From Leadbetterella sp964423865 (GTDB lineage Bacteria > Bacteroidota > Bacteroidia > Cytophagales > Spirosomataceae): a stretch of DNA of 64,000 nt. The stretch covers positions 1-64,000 of the forward strand of contig CAYRGN010000009.1 of NCBI GenBank assembly GCA_964423865.1, written 5' to 3'. Position 1 is the first letter of the stretch. Each line of letters starts with the position of its first letter. A program made the translations under genes and the position numbers. A model generated the notes under the pieces. It had not been told where the DNA came from. It worked only from the letters and a program-made list of their open reading frames with translations, and made no database searches. Positions 43,696 through 53,055 of the stretch are shown in pieces.

Positions 43696-44778
43696 CTATC
43701 GGGGTACCGTAAAATACATGACGACGGAGATCACGCTAAAGACAATATTGGGCAACCAGACCGCCAGAATGGGATTCATGCTCCCGGCTTCGGCAATGCC
43801 TTTCGACAGAATATAAAAAATGATATAGAGGAAAGCCAGCACGAAACCAATCGCGATCTGTAGTCCTACCCCTCCACGAGCCTTTCGTGCGGAAACAATC
43901 AGCCCCATTATGGAGAGAATCATGACGGCAAAGGGTGTGGCGAAACGCTGGTAATATTCAATTTTATAGATCTCCACCCCCTCGGCTCCCCGACTGTTGA
44001 TCAGGTCGATATAGTCTTGTAACTGGGGAATAGTCAGGGTTTCCTGACGGTTCTTGGCATTGGTAAAATCACTCGGAAACATGTTGATGCTGGTATCGAG
44101 GGGAGCAGAAGTCACATACGCCATCTGGTCTTTCATGATGCCGAGCTTACGGATCTGGTAATCGTACAGCTTCCACTTTTTCAGGGAGTCGTCATACGTG
44201 GCCCGCCGCGCCGTCAGTTTCTCCACCAGGCGGTTATCTTCTATTTTTTCCAGGGTAAAATCGTAGGCGGTCTTGCTGTTATTGTCGTAGCTGGAAAGGT
44301 AGGCGTAGACGTTTTTCTGCACGGCCATGTGGATATCGCGGCCGGAGAAGTAGAAATCGCTTTCCAGGTATTTATTCTGGAACTCGATGCGGGGGATATT
44401 GGCTTTGGGCAATACCCAGCCTACCATCACAAAAGAATAGACGGCCACGATACCCGAACCTATAAAATAGGGAAACATGAGCCGCCGAAAACTGGTTCCC
44501 GAGCCGAGAATCGCGATAATTTCGGTGTGTGACGCCATCTTTGCCGTAAAGAAAACGGTAGAGATGAAGATCATCAGGGGACTGATATAGTTGGCCCAGT
44601 AAGGTGCCAGATTCATGTAGTAGTCAAAGAAAATGGCATTATTGGAAGGCTTGGTTTCCAGGAAGTCGTCATTCTTTTCCACGAAATCAATCACCAGGAT
44701 CACCAATACAATGATAAACACGGCGAAGACGTAGGTGGTGAGCAAGCGCTTGATAAGATACCGGTCTATCTTTGTCAT
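43696..44778 (-). CDS. LptF/LptG family permease
   Basis: 360 residues with three N-terminal (LLTTYVFAVFIIVLVILVIDFVE and on) and three C-terminal hydrophobic segments around a periplasmic beta-jellyroll domain. The pattern ISPLMIFISTVFFTAKMASHTEIIAILGSGTSFRRL is diagnostic of the YjgP/YjgQ family. It works with LptB2 to extract LPS from the inner membrane. Bacteroidota genomes usually encode two such proteins at separate sites; which one this is cannot be told. Confidence 0.92.
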   Translation of the reverse strand: MTKIDRYLIKRLLTTYVFAVFIIVLVILVIDFVEKNDDFLETKPSNNAIFFDYYMNLAPYWANYISPLMIFISTVFFTAKMASHTEIIAILGSGTSFRRLMFPYFIGSGIVAVYSFVMVGWVLPKANIPRIEFQNKYLESDFYFSGRDIHMAVQKNVYAYLSSYDNNSKTAYDFTLEKIEDNRLVEKLTARRATYDDSLKKWKLYDYQIRKLGIMKDQMAYVTSAPLDTSINMFPSDFTNAKNRQETLTIPQLQDYIDLINSRGAEGVEIYKIEYYQRFATPFAVMILSIMGLIVSARKARGGVGLQIAIGFVLAFLYIIFYILSKGIAEAGSMNPILAVWLPNIVFSVISVVMYFTVPR

Positions 44779-44829
44779 CAGTTAATTAAAATCGACCTCA
44801 AAATTAGGAAGTATTGCCCAAAAACAAAA

Positions 44830-46230
44830 TCAGAAGAGCTTCACAATCCATTCCACCACCCGGTTTTTTCCTGCGGTATACGGCGGCATGAGCTTTTCCA
44901 GCACACTAGGCAGGTGCTGTCGATACACGCTTCGCTCATTGGAGAAAGCCTTAAACCCCCATTCCCCGTGTGCTTTGCCTATTCCCGAGTGATTATCTCC
45001 CCCAAAAGGCAGATACGGTTGCAGGAAATGCATATCGTTGTTGTTGATACAGGTGCCTCCCGCGCGGGTCCCGGACAAAAAACGTTCGACATTGCTCTTT
45101 TTATTGCTGTAAATATACAAAGCCAGGGGTTTTTCTCCCGACCGGATATGGTTCAGTACCTCTTCCGCTTCATCGTAGATCAGCACGGGCAGTACCGGAC
45201 CGAAGATCTCTTCCCGCATGATCCGCGCGTCAGACGAAACCCCTCGGAGTACCGTAGGGCTGATTCGTGAATCCTGTTTTTCTCCTCCGAAAACCACTTC
45301 GGCTCCCCGGGCGTCTTCCAGGTAGCCGTACACCCTTTGGGCGTGTTCCGGGTTCACCATACTGCAATACGATTCGCTCTCCAGCGCTTCATTGCCATAG
45401 AATTCTTCCAACACTCGTTTGAGTTCTTCCAGAAAAGCGGCTTCTTTGGAGCGGTGAACGAACACATAATCGGGGGCGATGCAGATTTGTCCGCTGTTCA
45501 TAAATTTCCCCCAGGCGAGGCGCCGGGCCGCCGCGGGAATATTCGCGGTCTCGTCGATGATCACAGGCGATTTCCCGCCCAGTTCCAGGGTTACGGAAGC
45601 CAGGTGTTCTGCCGCAGCTTTCATGACCACTTTTCCGACTTGGGGCGACCCTGTGAAGAAGATATGATTGAACGGCAGGGCCAGCAGTTCCGTAGACACG
45701 TCTACCCCACCCTCTATCACGGCTACTTCTTCAGGCGGGAATACATGCCGGAGGAGCTTCTGAATCACGGCCGAAGTATGGGGGGTATGTTCGGAAGGTT
45801 TGAGGATGACGGTATTCCCCGCTGCTACGGCAGAGACAAGAGGACCGAGGCTGAGATTCACCGGGAAATTCCAGGGCGAAATAATCAGGCAGGCACCCTT
45901 GGGCTGGTAACGGATATAGGAAGAGGATCCGAAAAACGACAGGGGCGTTTTCACGTAGCGGTCGCTCATCCACCGGTCCAGGTATTTCAGGGTATGACCG
46001 ATTTCGGACGTCACCGCGAAAATCTCGGTAAGGTCGGTTTCGGCCTGAGGTTTCTTAAAGTCGGCGAAAAGCGCGTCGCGGATTTCCTGGCGGAACGTTT
46101 CTTCCACGGCTTTTCTTAAAGCCCGCAGTTTGGTTTTCCTTTCGGCGCAGGAGGTGGCGGCTACCCGGTACTGGTGGCTTTTCTGGACTTCAAAAATCCG
46201 TTCTATAGCGCTGGCGGTATCGGTTATCAT
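44830..46230 (-). CDS. aldehyde dehydrogenase (class 3-like)
   Basis: 466 residues. NAD(P)-dependent oxidation of aldehydes. The catalytic cysteine is in NSGQICIAPDYV, the general base glutamate in TLELGGKSP, and the cofactor motif is FTGSPQVGK. The N-terminus lacks the extension of class 1/2 enzymes, and length and PWNFPVNLSLGPLVSAVAAGN fit the class 3 (fatty-aldehyde) group. No membrane anchor is clear. Substrate unknown. Divergent from the phospholipase C gene. Confidence 0.93.
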   Translation of the reverse strand: MITDTASAIERIFEVQKSHQYRVAATSCAERKTKLRALRKAVEETFRQEIRDALFADFKKPQAETDLTEIFAVTSEIGHTLKYLDRWMSDRYVKTPLSFFGSSSYIRYQPKGACLIISPWNFPVNLSLGPLVSAVAAGNTVILKPSEHTPHTSAVIQKLLRHVFPPEEVAVIEGGVDVSTELLALPFNHIFFTGSPQVGKVVMKAAAEHLASVTLELGGKSPVIIDETANIPAAARRLAWGKFMNSGQICIAPDYVFVHRSKEAAFLEELKRVLEEFYGNEALESESYCSMVNPEHAQRVYGYLEDARGAEVVFGGEKQDSRISPTVLRGVSSDARIMREEIFGPVLPVLIYDEAEEVLNHIRSGEKPLALYIYSNKKSNVERFLSGTRAGGTCINNNDMHFLQPYLPFGGDNHSGIGKAHGEWGFKAFSNERSVYRQHLPSVLEKLMPPYTAGKNRVVEWIVKLF

Positions 46231-46289
46231 GTTTTTTTCTTTAAAGATACTGGAAATTATTTGTTTCTTTGAAGTTCTAACCTGATGTT

Positions 46290-48734
46290 ATGGATTCGAG
46301 ACGTGATTTTATTAAGAAGGCCGGCCTGATTGCCGGCGGGGCGTTACTGCCCGAATCGGTGGTGCGGGCGGCCACTATTCAGCCGGCGGAAGGTTCCACG
46401 GTGTGGGATGCCGACCATGTGGTGATCCTTATGCAGGAAAACCGTTCCTTTGATCACAGTTACGGCTCGCTCAGGGGCGTAAGGGGGTTCAATGATCCGC
46501 GGGCGGTGGACCTGCCCAACGGCCATAAGGTATGGCTGCAAACCAATGCAAAAAACGAAACCTTTCTTCCTTTTCATCTCAATATCAAAGATACCAAAGC
46601 CACCTGGATGCGTGACCTGCCCCACTCCTGGGAAAACCAGGTAAGGGCGAGAAACGACGGGAAATACGACCAATGGCTCGCCGAAAAACAATCCGGGAAC
46701 CCCGATTATAAAGATATCCCCCTGACGCTGGGTTACTTTAACCGGGAAGACATCCCCTTTTATTACGCCTTTGCCGACGCCTTCACCGTTTGCGACCAGA
46801 ACTTCTCTTCTTCCCTGACCGGCACCACGCCAAACCGCCTTTACCTCTGGAGCGGCACCATCCGTGAAAAGAACCGTTTCGACAAAAAGGCCAATGTAAA
46901 GAACGAAGACATCAACTACAACCGCTACGCGAACTGGAAATCTTTTCCCGAGCGACTGGAAGAAAACGGAATCGACTGGAGAATCTACCAGAACGAGATC
47001 AGTTTGCCCGTGGGTTTCCAGGGAGAAGAAAGCAGCTGGCTCGGCAATTTCACCGACAACCCGATCGAGTGGTTCTCCCGCTACCGGGTAAAATTTCATC
47101 CCGCCTATCGCACCTATCTTCAGGAAAGGATACAGCGCCTTCCCCAGGAAATAGAGGCCCTGAAAAAACAAGTAGCAGAAGGTACGGAACAAAAAGAAAA
47201 GCTGGACGCCCTGGAGCTTTCCTATCAAACGGCCCTGGAAGACCTGGCCGCCTATTCCCCGGAAAACTTTAACAAGTTGCCGGAATTGGAGAAAAACCTT
47301 CACCGGAAAGCATTTGTTACCAACCGGAATCATGCGGCATATCACCGCCTGGCAGAAGTAGAGCTGGAAAACGGGGAGAAAATGGCGGTGCCGGAAGGAG
47401 ACGTACTTTACCAATTCAGGAAAGACGTCAATTCGGGAGAACTTCCGCCCGTTTCATGGCTGGTGGCTCCTCAGAACTTCTCCGATCACCCCAGTGCACC
47501 CTGGTACGGCGCCTGGTATGTTTCGGAAGTGCTGGATATCCTGACCCAAAACCCGGAAGTATGGAAAAAGACGGTCTTCATCTTGTGTTACGACGAAAAC
47601 GACGGCTATTACGATCATGTTCCTCCCTTTGTGGCGCCACATCCGGAGAAGCCGGAAACAGGAAAAGCCTCCGCAGGAATTGACCTTTGGGCCGAACAGG
47701 TTAACCTGGAGCACGAAAAGGAGAGGCCCTACCCTCATATCGCGGACGGTCCCATCGGCCTGGGTTACCGGGTACCCCTGGTGATTGCCTCACCCTGGAG
47801 CCGGGGAGGAAAAGTTTGTTCGGAGGTATTCGACCACAGTTCGATATTAATGTTCCTGGAAAAGTTTATCGCGAAACGCTATAAAAAAGACATTCGGGAG
47901 GACAATATTACCGAATGGCGGAGGACGGTCTGCGGAGATCTCAGTTCGGTTTTCACCCCCTTCCAGGCGGGAACCTTCCAGGATTTTGTACAAAAAGAAA
48001 CGTTCATGAAATCGATTCGGTCGGCCAAAGACAAAGCGATTCCGACTAACTTCAAAGCCCTGACACCGGAAGAATGCGCCGTGGTGAACACCGATCCCCA
48101 AAAATCGCCCTGGATGCCCCGACAGGAAAAAGGAGTCAAAAGGGCGCTGCCCATTCCCTATGAACTCTTTGCTGACCTGCTTCTACCGGAAGGAGGTCAG
48201 CCCGAGCTTCAGCTGCGTGCAGGCACCACATTCCGAACGGGAGGCGCTCCCTTCTTCGCGAATCTTCGCACCGGCCAAGGGGAGTTCCAGTCGCGGCACT
48301 ATACCGTAAAAACAGGCGATCAACTCCGTGACAAGCTGGATTTCTCCGGGGAAGTACTGGAAGTGAAAGTACACGGTCCGAACGGTTTTTACCGCCTTTT
48401 CAAGGCCCGTGAAATTCCTGTAGAAGTAACAGTATCCTACCCCAAAAACAGGCAGGGGCGCCCCTTAGGCGATATCGAGCTCCATATCCGCAATATTTCC
48501 GGGAAAGACCTGGAACTCCTCCTTAGCGATGAGTCTTATCATAACGGCACTACCCAAATTAAGCTGAAAAAAGACGGTAGCAAGACATTGACGGCCGATT
48601 TGAAAAAAAGTTATAACTGGTATGATTTAAAACTGACCGATAAGGATCGTCCTGATTTTGAATGGCACTATGCCGGGCATGTGGAAACGGGGAAGGAGAG
48701 CTTTACGGACCCAGCGATGGGAAAAATTTTATAA
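46290..48734 (+). CDS. phosphocholine-specific phospholipase C, Tat-exported
   Basis: 814 residues. The N-terminus SRRDFIKKAGLIAGGALLPE carries a twin-arginine signal. The phosphoesterase domain starts with DADHVVILMQENRSFDHSYGSLRGVRGFNDP, including the metal site ENRSFDH, and continues with CDQNFSSSLTGTTPNR. The last 200 residues form two DUF756 beta modules typical of the non-hemolytic Pseudomonas PlcN/PlcH group. It hydrolyses phosphatidylcholine in the periplasm or outside. The stop overlaps the convergent toxin gene stop by 6 bases. Confidence 0.93.
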   Translation: MDSRRDFIKKAGLIAGGALLPESVVRAATIQPAEGSTVWDADHVVILMQENRSFDHSYGSLRGVRGFNDPRAVDLPNGHKVWLQTNAKNETFLPFHLNIKDTKATWMRDLPHSWENQVRARNDGKYDQWLAEKQSGNPDYKDIPLTLGYFNREDIPFYYAFADAFTVCDQNFSSSLTGTTPNRLYLWSGTIREKNRFDKKANVKNEDINYNRYANWKSFPERLEENGIDWRIYQNEISLPVGFQGEESSWLGNFTDNPIEWFSRYRVKFHPAYRTYLQERIQRLPQEIEALKKQVAEGTEQKEKLDALELSYQTALEDLAAYSPENFNKLPELEKNLHRKAFVTNRNHAAYHRLAEVELENGEKMAVPEGDVLYQFRKDVNSGELPPVSWLVAPQNFSDHPSAPWYGAWYVSEVLDILTQNPEVWKKTVFILCYDENDGYYDHVPPFVAPHPEKPETGKASAGIDLWAEQVNLEHEKERPYPHIADGPIGLGYRVPLVIASPWSRGGKVCSEVFDHSSILMFLEKFIAKRYKKDIREDNITEWRRTVCGDLSSVFTPFQAGTFQDFVQKETFMKSIRSAKDKAIPTNFKALTPEECAVVNTDPQKSPWMPRQEKGVKRALPIPYELFADLLLPEGGQPELQLRAGTTFRTGGAPFFANLRTGQGEFQSRHYTVKTGDQLRDKLDFSGEVLEVKVHGPNGFYRLFKAREIPVEVTVSYPKNRQGRPLGDIELHIRNISGKDLELLLSDESYHNGTTQIKLKKDGSKTLTADLKKSYNWYDLKLTDKDRPDFEWHYAGHVETGKESFTDPAMGKIL

Positions 48735-49025
48735 CGCTTCATCTATCTTTTCAGGATCTTGTCTTGTATCAAAGATAGTTACGATTTCTATTTCGCAATT
48801 ATGCACCCTGTAAAAGAAAGTGGTCTGATGGGTCACTACACACTTGTATAGACCCTTCATTTTCTTCGACTTAGGACAACTCTCTGGAAATCCGGATATC
48901 TGATTCGTTTTTTCTAAAAACCGTCGGAGGAACTTGCGTTGTGATGATTCGCCCCATTTTTCTTTCAAGAAATCTAAAAGTTCTGTGAATTTTTGCTCCG
49001 CTATGGGAGACAGATACACTTTCAT
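48729..49025 (-). CDS. ParE/RelE-type toxin
   Basis: 98 residues with the plasmid-stabilisation fold: MKVYLSPIAEQKFTELLDFLKEKWGESSQRKFLRRFLEKTNQI, GLYKCVVTHQTTFFYRVHN and IEIVTIFDTRQDPEK. The last segment matches the ParE/RelE C-terminus. Start overlaps the antitoxin stop (ATGA). The target is either gyrase (ParE type) or mRNA (RelE type); the ending resembles ParE more. Codon use is unremarkable. Confidence 0.88.
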   Translation of the reverse strand: MKVYLSPIAEQKFTELLDFLKEKWGESSQRKFLRRFLEKTNQISGFPESCPKSKKMKGLYKCVVTHQTTFFYRVHNCEIEIVTIFDTRQDPEKIDEAL

Positions 49026-49246
49026 GTCATTGTTTTTGTCATTAAATCTTTTAATAAAATACGTTTCCCTTGATCCAACTCCTGCAAACCGGCCTTAATT
49101 TCCTGTTTCTGTTCCGGCGTTAATTCATCCCAGAAATCAGTCTCTCGGCTATTCACTTGCACCTCTGCCTTACGCATAAAATGCTCACTACCCACTACCG
49201 GCATTCTTTCTATTTTCTTTCTTTTAACACTTTCCATATTCATCAT
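49022..49246 (-). CDS. antitoxin of the ParE/RelE-type pair
   Basis: 74 residues; the real start may be the second or fourth ATG-encoded methionine. The C-terminal part DFWDELTPEQKQEIKAGLQELDQGKR is the helical segment found in partner antitoxins of ParE-like toxins in this phylum. The N-terminal half is presumably DNA binding. It is the first gene of the pair, has a good promoter, and overlaps the toxin by 4 bases. Confidence 0.82.
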   Translation of the reverse strand: MMNMESVKRKKIERMPVVGSEHFMRKAEVQVNSRETDFWDELTPEQKQEIKAGLQELDQGKRILLKDLMTKTMT

Positions 49247-49262
49247 TTACAGAAACTTACAT

Positions 49263-49293
49263 CAAACTTACATAAAAAAACAAAAGCATTCAA
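49263..49293 (-). promoter_or_regulatory. promoter of the toxin-antitoxin operon
   Basis: Minus-strand TTG at 49293-49291, 20-base spacer, TAAGTTTG at 49270-49263. Only 16 bases separate it from the antitoxin start. It is back-to-back with the hydrolase promoter. Confidence 0.78.
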
Positions 49294-49317
49294 TTAGTTC
49301 CTCCTAATTTTACTTTA

Positions 49318-49349
49318 TTGGTACTTCATCAGAAACTTTTCTATTTTTG
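49318..49349 (+). promoter_or_regulatory. promoter of the UPF0173 hydrolase gene
   Basis: TTG at 49318-49320, 21-base spacer, TATTTTTG at 49342-49349, 18 bases before the ATG at 49368. Because a start at 49347 would overlap the -7 box, the later ATG is preferred. Confidence 0.82.
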
Positions 49350-49367
49350 TACAAATCAATTAACGTT

Positions 49368-50051
49368 ATGAAACTTCAATATTTCGGACATTCATGCTTT
49401 ATGATCCACTTTGCGGGAAAGAAAATCCTTCTGGACCCCTTCATCAGTGGAAACCCCAAAGCTCAACATATTCCAACGGAAGACATCCATCCGGATTACA
49501 TCTTCCTGTCGCACGGCCATGCCGACCACCTGAAAGACCTGGAGCAGATTGCAAAGCAGTCCGGCGCGCCGGTCATCACCAGCTTTGACATCATGACCAA
49601 GTTTATTGAGCCTCTTGGTCTATCCGGCCACGGCATGAACACGGGCGGCAAGCTGACCCTCGACGGATTTACCTTCAAGCTAGTGACGGCCGTACACTCC
49701 AGCATGCTGCCGGACAACACCTATGGAGGCAACCCCATGGGTTTTGTTTTCTGGAATGACGAGGCCTGTTTTTACTACTCGGGAGATACCGCCCTTACAC
49801 TGGACATGAAGCTAATCCCGATGATGTGTCCTAAACTTGATTTTGCTATCCTGTCGGTTGGCGACTACTTCACCATGGGCTATGAAGATGCCATTCTGGC
49901 CTCGGATTTCATTGAATGCAATCACATTGTGGGTTGCCATTACGACTCCTTCCCTCCCATCCATATAGACCATGAAGCAGCGAAAAAGGCTTTTGAGAAT
50001 GCGGGGAAGTCGCTGAAGCTGGCGGAGGTGGGGGAAGAATTTGAGGTGTAG
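49368..50051 (+). CDS. metal-dependent hydrolase, UPF0173 family
   Basis: 227 residues from the ATG giving MKLQYFGHSCFMI. Metallo-beta-lactamase fold with the metal motif SHGHADHL and the later YYSGDTALTLDMK and HYDSFPPI histidine. UPF0173 proteins have this length and lack extra domains. The substrate is unknown. It has its own promoter and no obvious partner. Confidence 0.92.
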   Translation: MKLQYFGHSCFMIHFAGKKILLDPFISGNPKAQHIPTEDIHPDYIFLSHGHADHLKDLEQIAKQSGAPVITSFDIMTKFIEPLGLSGHGMNTGGKLTLDGFTFKLVTAVHSSMLPDNTYGGNPMGFVFWNDEACFYYSGDTALTLDMKLIPMMCPKLDFAILSVGDYFTMGYEDAILASDFIECNHIVGCHYDSFPPIHIDHEAAKKAFENAGKSLKLAEVGEEFEV

Positions 50052-50261
50052 AATTCAATCGGATAATTTCCGAACACCCTTTCCGCTCCGGTATATATTC
50101 TATTGTGTCCGTTCATCGTCCAAAATGTCCGTTTAAGCGAAAATGAGCCGGCGGTTTAAACTAAATGGCGACCGGATCAGTTTTACTTAGTAGAAACCTT
50201 TTCAGCGCGATATGCAAAAAAAGGTTTACGGCGTTATGCCCATGTGCCTCAAAATGATTGA

Positions 50262-51497
50262 ATGATGAACAGAACGGTTTTCAGTGTTCTGATACTGAGT
50301 ATTTTTCTTGCTGTAGATTTCCTGTTTTTCAGAGCTTTAAAAGACAGCATCCGAAATTTTCATGTCTCTACCCAAAGGTGGATCACCGTCACCTACTGGG
50401 CTATTCCTGTGGTGTTACTACTGGGTTTCGCTTACCTGTTTTATATTGCGCCGGATACGGTGTCTTCCCGGTACCGGCGTATCTTTGGCGTGGCGGTACT
50501 CCTGGTTTATACTTCTAAAATGATCGGAGCTATTGTTTTCCTGGTAGGAAACGGATTAAATATCCTGAAAAATACCGGCCAGAAAATATTAAAACCGGCC
50601 TCTACCGATCCTATCCTGACCCGGTCGGAATTTATTTCCAAAACGGCCCTGGCTTTGGGTGCTACCCAGTTCGGGTTATTGACCTACGGCATTCTTTCCG
50701 GGGCGTACGATTACCGGGTACGCCGGATAAGTCTCCCCCTGAAGGGCCTTCCCAGGCAATTCGACGGCATGACTGTGGCACAGCTTTCCGATATTCACTC
50801 GGGCAGCTTTTATAACAAAAGGGCAGTAAACGGGGGTATCGATCTCCTGCTGGCGGAAAAGCCCGACGTGGTGTTTTTTACGGGCGATCTGGTCAATGAC
50901 AAAGCAACCGAGTTACAGGAGTACTTCGATACGTTTAAGCGGGTAAAAGCCCCGCTTGGGGTATACTCTACCCTGGGCAACCACGATTACGGCGATTATA
51001 CCCGCTGGAATTCTCCGCGGGAAAAAGAACAAAACCTGCAGCAGCTTATGGAGGGACACCGCCTGTTGGGCTGGGATCTTCTCATGGATGAAAACCGGTA
51101 TATAGAACTGGGAGGAGAGAAACTGGGCATTATCGGGGTGCAGAACTGGGGCGAAGGATTTATTCAGAAAGGCGACCTAAAAAAAGCCCTGGAAGGTTCG
51201 GAAGAATTCACTAATAAGCTCCTGCTTTCTCACGACCCTAGCCACTGGAGGGCCGAAGTACTGGGACAAACCGATATCGATGTGGTCTTTTCAGGGCATA
51301 CTCACGGAATGCAGTTTGGAGTGGAAATACCGGGTTTCCGGTGGAGTCCGGCCCAGTACAGATACAAAGAATGGGCGGGTTTATATGAACAAGACGGGCA
51401 ACGCCTGTACGTGAACCGGGGATACGGCTTTCTCGGGTACCCGGGCCGGGTGGGTATTCTTCCCGAAATTACGCTCTTTACTCTGCAAGCTGTATAA
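50262..51497 (+). CDS. membrane-anchored metallophosphoesterase
   Basis: 411 residues; the first 150 hold four hydrophobic segments, then a calcineurin-type domain starts. Motifs in order: QLSDIHSG, FTGDLVND, LGNHDYGDY, LLSHDPS, FSGHTHGMQFG. These are the five metal-binding blocks of the family, all complete. It may hydrolyse UDP-diacylglucosamine-like or other phosphoesters at the membrane; the substrate cannot be read. It is followed by a MATE gene with its own promoter. Confidence 0.9.
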   Translation: MMNRTVFSVLILSIFLAVDFLFFRALKDSIRNFHVSTQRWITVTYWAIPVVLLLGFAYLFYIAPDTVSSRYRRIFGVAVLLVYTSKMIGAIVFLVGNGLNILKNTGQKILKPASTDPILTRSEFISKTALALGATQFGLLTYGILSGAYDYRVRRISLPLKGLPRQFDGMTVAQLSDIHSGSFYNKRAVNGGIDLLLAEKPDVVFFTGDLVNDKATELQEYFDTFKRVKAPLGVYSTLGNHDYGDYTRWNSPREKEQNLQQLMEGHRLLGWDLLMDENRYIELGGEKLGIIGVQNWGEGFIQKGDLKKALEGSEEFTNKLLLSHDPSHWRAEVLGQTDIDVVFSGHTHGMQFGVEIPGFRWSPAQYRYKEWAGLYEQDGQRLYVNRGYGFLGYPGRVGILPEITLFTLQAV

Positions 51498-51601
51498 ACT
51501 TGTCGATATTGAAACCCACTTCTTTTTCGGGCGGTTTACAAGATATAGCAAAAAAGAGAACCACAATCAGATATCTGGACATATTAGGCTACATTCCTGA
51601 C

Positions 51602-51609
51602 TACCTTTG
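51602..51609 (+). promoter_or_regulatory. -7 element TACCTTTG before the MATE gene
   Basis: TACCTTTG matches TAnnTTTG exactly and lies 14 bases before the MATE ATG. No TTG was found 19-23 bases upstream. Confidence 0.5.
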
Positions 51610-51623
51610 TTAATTCAAAACAA

Positions 51624-52982
51624 ATGACGGAAAAAAAATCAGAGCTCTATAAAACTTATAAGTTAGCGTTCCCTATTATTATCAGCCAGCTGGGGGTGAT
51701 CCTGATGGCGACTTCCGACAATGTGATTGTGGGAAGACTCCTTGGCCCGGTGAACCTGGGCGCCGCGGGCGTAGCCAACTCCATCGCTTTCCTGATTGCC
51801 TCCCTGGCGGTGGGAGGGCTTGCGGTAGTGGCCCCAATGGTGTCCAAACTTCTGGCGGAACACGATTCGCCCCGCCTCAGCGCCCTTTTTTTCAACTCCC
51901 TGCTGGTGGCTCTCTTCTACAGCCTGGTCCTGACGTTGGCCGGTTTCCTGATGTACCGGAATTTTGATCTGCTCGGCCAGACGGAAGATGTGGAAAAACT
52001 GGGCGCCCCGTTTTTCTTCCTGATTGTACTGTCGAATGTTCCCATGATCTTTTTCCTGGCGGTAAAGCAGTTTTCCGACGGGTTTTCCAAACCGGCTATC
52101 GTGATGTATATCACCCTCCTGGGCTTGATTTTCGATATCACCGGGAATATCGTATTGATCCGGGGGTTATGGATTTTCCCGGAACTGGGACTTAACGGAG
52201 CCGCTATCGGCACCATTTTTTCCCGCCTGCTGATGTTGGCTATCCTGCTGTTGTACCTTAGGTCGAAGCCCGCTTTCCGTCTTCTGTTTCATTTCCCGGA
52301 ATGGAGAATCCGCCAAACCTTGCTGGCCGAAATATTACGGCGGAGTGTGCCGGCCGGCTTCCAGGCTTTCTTTGAAATCGCCGCTTTTTCTTTTGCGGTG
52401 ATCATGATGGGCTGGCTAAGCGAGACCGAACTTGCGGCTCACCAGATTGCCATCAACGTAGCCTCTACCACGTATATGATGGCCACCGGGTTCGCGCATG
52501 CGGGCAGTATCCGCATCGGTGAAGCCTGGGGCAGGCGAGATGGCAAGGGCATACGGCTTTCCGGCCGGGCGGCCTACACCTGGGTGATAGGCTTTATGGG
52601 ACTTTGCAGCGTGGTTATTCTCCTGTTTGGACAATGGATCATCCAAATTTATATCGACGATGCCGCGGTGCTTGCCGCCGCCCTGCCCCTGCTGATGATC
52701 GCTGCTTTCTTCCAACTTTCTGACGGGGCCCAGGCGGTGGGTCTGGGTGTACTGAGAGGCTTGGCAGACATTAAAATTCCTACCTTCATTACTTTTATAG
52801 CGTACTGGGTAATTGCATTGCCGGTAGGTTACCTGCTGGGGTTCCCTCTTCAAATGGGTTCGGCGGGCGTATGGCTGGGGCTGCTGCTGGGGCTAAGTTT
52901 TTCGGCGGTCTTTCTGTATTGGAGATTCCGGAATGTGAGCAGGAAAATAATACGGGGGGCTTCCGTCATTGGGTCTGTCTAA
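51624..52982 (+). CDS. MATE family efflux transporter
   Basis: 452 residues with about twelve hydrophobic segments in two similar halves. The first has PIIISQLGVILMATSDNVIVGRLLGPVNLGAAGVANS, the second VPAGFQAFFEIAAFSFAVIMMGWLSETELAAHQIAIN, both matching MATE helix 1/7 repeats (NorM-like). It exports drugs or cationic metabolites by sodium or proton antiport. Length is typical. Confidence 0.93.
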   Translation: MTEKKSELYKTYKLAFPIIISQLGVILMATSDNVIVGRLLGPVNLGAAGVANSIAFLIASLAVGGLAVVAPMVSKLLAEHDSPRLSALFFNSLLVALFYSLVLTLAGFLMYRNFDLLGQTEDVEKLGAPFFFLIVLSNVPMIFFLAVKQFSDGFSKPAIVMYITLLGLIFDITGNIVLIRGLWIFPELGLNGAAIGTIFSRLLMLAILLLYLRSKPAFRLLFHFPEWRIRQTLLAEILRRSVPAGFQAFFEIAAFSFAVIMMGWLSETELAAHQIAINVASTTYMMATGFAHAGSIRIGEAWGRRDGKGIRLSGRAAYTWVIGFMGLCSVVILLFGQWIIQIYIDDAAVLAAALPLLMIAAFFQLSDGAQAVGLGVLRGLADIKIPTFITFIAYWVIALPVGYLLGFPLQMGSAGVWLGLLLGLSFSAVFLYWRFRNVSRKIIRGASVIGSV

Positions 52983-53055
52983 ACTCTCAGATTCCAACCG
53001 GACAATTCCTGGCGTCCTACAGATAGTATAAGAGCCTCTCCAGACTGTCGCGGTT

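Noticed and set aside
46344..47414. 356-residue antisense frame over phospholipase C
   Set aside because: Shadow frame; composition is Val/Phe/Gly-rich as expected from the complement of a real gene.
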